Of a stretch of DNA of 64,000 bases, positions 61,288 to 64,000 are shown one piece after another. Made by a program: the position numbers and the translations under genes. Every line of letters begins with the position of its first letter. Positions within the stretch are counted from its first letter, which is position 1. Source of the DNA: Planctomyces sp. SH-PL14 (lineage in GTDB: Bacteria > Planctomycetota > Planctomycetia > Planctomycetales > Planctomycetaceae). The stretch spans positions 7,210,001 to 7,274,000 of the forward strand of contig NZ_CP011270.1 in NCBI RefSeq assembly GCF_001610835.1. The letters are read 5' to 3'. Below the pieces are notes generated by a model that ran no database searches, was not told the origin of the DNA, and saw nothing but the letters and a program-made list of their open reading frames with translations.

Positions 61288-63831
61288 ATGATGCGCAGGA
61301 TTTCGACGCTGGGCCTGGTGGTGCTTCTGGGGCTGTTCTCGATGGGGGTCTTCGGCATCTCACCCCCGCCCGTTTCCGCCACTCTGGCGGCCTCCCCCGG
61401 CGAGTTCCGCTACTTCTCCTTCCTCACCGATCCTTCATTTTCCTCCGTGGAGCGAGCCCTGCTGTTCGGTGTCCTCGGAATCGCCTTCGCCGGTCTCGCA
61501 TATGCGTGGATGTTGATGGGTCAGGTCCGCTCGGCCGACCCCGGCACGCCGCGGATGCAGGAGATCGCAGCTGCGATTCGCGAGGGGGCCGACGCCTACC
61601 TCCGCCGGCAGCTCAGTACCGTCTCGATCCTGATCGTGGTCCTGGTCGTGGTCCTCTTTTTCACGAAGGCGATGACCTCCCCTCTCGGGATCCACGACCC
61701 CTTTGCCCTTGGGCGGGCGCTCGCGTTCCTGATGGGAGCGGTCTTCTCGGCCACAGTCGGATTCGTCGGGATGCGGCTGGCGACCACCGGCAACCTGCGG
61801 GTCGCGGCGGGGGCCCAGGTCGGTTTCGGCCGGGCGCTGATGCTCGGCTACCGCACTGGAACGATCACCGGGATGCTGACCGACGGCCTCGGGCTGCTCG
61901 GCGGGACTCTGATCTTCATGGCCTATGGGGAGCACGCCTATGAGGCGCTCCTGGGTTTCGGCTTCGGCGGGACGCTGCTGGCGCTCTTTATGCGGGTTGG
62001 CGGCGGGATCTACACGAAAGCGGCGGACGTCGGCGCGGACCTCGTCGGAAAGATTGAGAAGGACATCCCTGAGGACGATCCGCGGAACGCCGCCACGATC
62101 GCGGACAACGTGGGGGACAATGTCGGTGACTGTGCGGGGATGGCGGCTGACATCTTCGAGTCCTACGAGGTGACGATTGTTGCCGCCATGATCCTGGGGT
62201 GGGCCAGCTTCGGGCACCTGGGGGTCCTGTTCCCGGTTCTGGTCCGGGCGATCGGGGTCATCGCCTCGATCATCAGCACGTATCTCGTAAAGGCGGGGGA
62301 CAAGGGGAACGTCGGCGAGGCGATGAAGTCGATCAACTTCGGGTTCCTCGTCGGTTCGGCCCTGTCGGTTCTCGGGTTCCTGGTTCTGGGCTTCTTCTTC
62401 CTGCGGTTCACCGAGCAGCACATTTCGCCCGAGAAACTGGCGGACATCCGGCAACTCCCGGCCTGGGCGAACTGGGGCGTCGTGGGCCTCGACATGCGCC
62501 CCGCCTACACCTGCCTGATCGGCGTGATTCTGTGCATCGGGCTCAACAAGGTGACGGAGTATTTCACCGGGACCGAGTACAAGCCGGTCCACGGCCTCGT
62601 CCGCAACTGCACCACCGGGCACGCGACCAACATTATCGAGGGCTTTGCGGTCGGCTACGAATCCGCGGTCTGGACGGCGGTGACGCTGTGTCTCGCCATC
62701 TTCGCCAGCGCCATGGTGTACTCGGGCGAGAACGCGATCTTCGTCGCGTACGGCGTGGCGATGTGCGGGATCGGGATGCTGACCCTGACGGGGAACACGA
62801 TCTCGATGGACGTCTTCGGTCCCGTGGCGGACAACGCCAATGGGATCGGCGAGATGGGCTACGACCGGGCGGAGATGGGTGAGGAGAAGTACCGCGAGGC
62901 GCGGCAGATCCTGGCGGACCTCGACGCGGTCGGGAATACGACCAAGGCGGTGACAAAGGGGGTCGCGATCGGTTCGGCGGTCATTGCCGCCGTGTCGCTC
63001 TTTGCGAGCTACATCACCGTCATCGGGTCGGGGGGGGCGGGAGAGAGCGAGGCGATCCCGGCGGGGTTGTTCGACTACGTGGCCGGGCTGTTGACGGTGT
63101 CGAACCCGATCATGTTCATCGGGATGCTGCTGGGGGGATCGGTTCCCCTGCTCTTCTCCTCGATGACGATCCGGGCGGTGGGGCGGGCGGCGTTCTTGAT
63201 CGTGAACGAGTGCCGCGAGCAGTTCCGCGACAAGGCGATCTGGGAGGGGACCAAGAAGCCGGATTACGGCCGGGTGGTCAACATCTGCACGACGTCGGCG
63301 CAGCAGGAACTGATCGGTCCTGCGTTTCTGGCGGTCTTCACGCCGGTGCTGGTTGGTTTCCTGCTGGGGCCGATTGCGCTGGCTGGGTTCCTGGCGGGGT
63401 CGATTGTGGTCGGGCAGCTCATGGCGTCGTTCATGTGCAACTCGGGTGGGGCGTGGGACAACGCGAAGAAGATGGTGGAGGATGAGCCGCGGGATGCGGA
63501 GGCGAATACCGGCAAGGGGAGTGAGAAGCACAAGGCGAGCGTCACCGGCGACACCGTGGGTGATCCGCTAAAGGACACGGCGGGGCCGGCGGTGAATCCG
63601 CTGCTGAAGGTGATGAACATGGTTGCGATTCTGGCGGTGCCGTTGGCGCTTCCGTACGACCGGCAGACGGTGGAGCGGGTGCGCGAAGGGGCGGAGCGGT
63701 TCCACTTCACGTTGCCGGCGGACTTTCAGGTGATTGGGGTCAATACGTTCTGGATGGTGGTGGTTGCGGTGTGTGTGGCGTTGTTGTTCTGGGCGATTCT
63801 GCAGTCGAAGAAAGAGGGAGTGCACCGGTAA
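61288..63831 (+). CDS. hppA: Membrane H+-translocating pyrophosphatase
   Basis: Couples PPi hydrolysis to ion pumping. 847 aa with about 16 hydrophobic segments. Active-site motifs: GGIYTKAADVGADLVGK (about 233-250) and the Asp-rich DNVGDNVGDCAGMAADIFES, both diagnostic. The GNTTKA segment has Lys at the position (A/K) that separates K+-independent (Lys) from K+-dependent (Ala) enzymes, so it should be K+-independent. N-terminal signal-like segment. Start: ATG at 61288 with GAGGA 3-4 nt upstream; a second ATG at 61291 has better spacing. Together with ppdK (makes PPi) this suggests PPi-based energy use. Confidence 0.95.
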   Translation: MMRRISTLGLVVLLGLFSMGVFGISPPPVSATLAASPGEFRYFSFLTDPSFSSVERALLFGVLGIAFAGLAYAWMLMGQVRSADPGTPRMQEIAAAIREGADAYLRRQLSTVSILIVVLVVVLFFTKAMTSPLGIHDPFALGRALAFLMGAVFSATVGFVGMRLATTGNLRVAAGAQVGFGRALMLGYRTGTITGMLTDGLGLLGGTLIFMAYGEHAYEALLGFGFGGTLLALFMRVGGGIYTKAADVGADLVGKIEKDIPEDDPRNAATIADNVGDNVGDCAGMAADIFESYEVTIVAAMILGWASFGHLGVLFPVLVRAIGVIASIISTYLVKAGDKGNVGEAMKSINFGFLVGSALSVLGFLVLGFFFLRFTEQHISPEKLADIRQLPAWANWGVVGLDMRPAYTCLIGVILCIGLNKVTEYFTGTEYKPVHGLVRNCTTGHATNIIEGFAVGYESAVWTAVTLCLAIFASAMVYSGENAIFVAYGVAMCGIGMLTLTGNTISMDVFGPVADNANGIGEMGYDRAEMGEEKYREARQILADLDAVGNTTKAVTKGVAIGSAVIAAVSLFASYITVIGSGGAGESEAIPAGLFDYVAGLLTVSNPIMFIGMLLGGSVPLLFSSMTIRAVGRAAFLIVNECREQFRDKAIWEGTKKPDYGRVVNICTTSAQQELIGPAFLAVFTPVLVGFLLGPIALAGFLAGSIVVGQLMASFMCNSGGAWDNAKKMVEDEPRDAEANTGKGSEKHKASVTGDTVGDPLKDTAGPAVNPLLKVMNMVAILAVPLALPYDRQTVERVREGAERFHFTLPADFQVIGVNTFWMVVVAVCVALLFWAILQSKKEGVHR

Positions 63832-63857
63832 CCCTCGATTCCCGGCCAAGCCGAACC

Positions 63858-64000
63858 GGGGTCCAGGGGGTAACCCCTGGTGGGGGATGCAAGGGGGCCA
63901 CGCCCCCTTGCCCGCCGGAGGCCTGGCCGTCGAGAGATGTCTGAAGGAGAGCGTCTCCAAGCGCGGACGACGTGCCGTATGCCCCCTCACCAACACGGGA
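63858..64000 (+). repeat. Family A dispersed element, copy 8 (cut by window end)
   Basis: Begins 26 bp after the hppA stop with GGGGTCCAGGGGGTAACCCC; the left hairpin (CAAGGGGGCCACGCCCCCTT from 63890) is the cleanest example. It is cut off by the end of the window within the central ATGCCCCC part. Confidence 0.87.

Noticed and set aside
61435-63531. 698-aa minus-strand open frame
   Set aside because: Antisense shadow of hppA; no motif.

Overview
The window looks like chromosomal DNA from a member of the Planctomycetota, probably Planctomycetales (family-level placement is inference). It is GC-rich throughout, except for one AT-richer island at about 26.0-28.5 kb. The gene set is typical of that group: DUF1501 and DUF1573 proteins, Tat-exported Gfo/Idh/MocA and molybdopterin oxidoreductases, PQQ-like beta-propellers, a TMTC-like membrane-TPR protein, an S1C protease paired with a lipoprotein, and Pro/Tyr- and Cys-rich secreted proteins with no clear family. 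Many genes stand alone with wide spacers, and few operons are evident.

Layout. 0-5 kb: murF and mraY (lipid II synthesis), convergent with a gyrase/topoisomerase IV A subunit. 5.6-8.1 kb: three secreted proteins ending in a bidirectional terminator that lies inside the 3' end of the next gene. 8.1-19.9 kb: PQQ-like protein, PhoR-type histidine kinase, small acidic protein, Flp-pilin-like protein, tRNA-Ala(CGC), DUF1573 protein, rpsT, Gfo/Idh oxidoreductase and a SpoIIE-type phosphatase. 20-25.5 kb: TMTC-like protein and pyruvate phosphate dikinase. 26.0-28.5 kb: low-GC island with a PfkB kinase-membrane fusion and a second membrane protein, bounded by 21-bp inverted repeats. 28.5-33.6 kb: a Moco oxidoreductase between inverted repeats, a double-esterase/SMP-30 fusion, and a 289-bp partial copy of that fusion's 3' end. 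33.6-40.3 kb: three co-oriented genes encoding a triple-repeat winged-helix-like protein, an AAA-type ATPase, and a Cas4-like [4Fe-4S] nuclease fused to a HerA-type translocase. 40.6-46.1 kb: a GntR regulator with a perfect 24-bp palindrome, followed by an RND pump and its adaptor. 46.4-64 kb: DUF1501 protein, TlpA-like thioredoxin, uppP, iaaA-MOSC pair, LptF/G permease, cobalamin adenosyltransferase, double-GNAT protein, S1C protease plus lipoprotein, four-ACT aspartokinase, rpmB and an H+-pyrophosphatase.

Two items stand out. First, the three-gene nuclease-translocase/ATPase/winged-helix cassette looks like a DNA-processing or genome-defence system that I cannot match to a named one. Second, a family of about 330-bp non-coding elements with hairpin-containing terminal inverted repeats occurs eight times in 64 kb. 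Every copy lies in the spacer downstream of a stop codon. Smaller palindromic repeats (at least three further families) border the low-GC island, the Moco gene and the nuclease cassette. MurF, MraY and UppP together indicate a working lipid II cycle.
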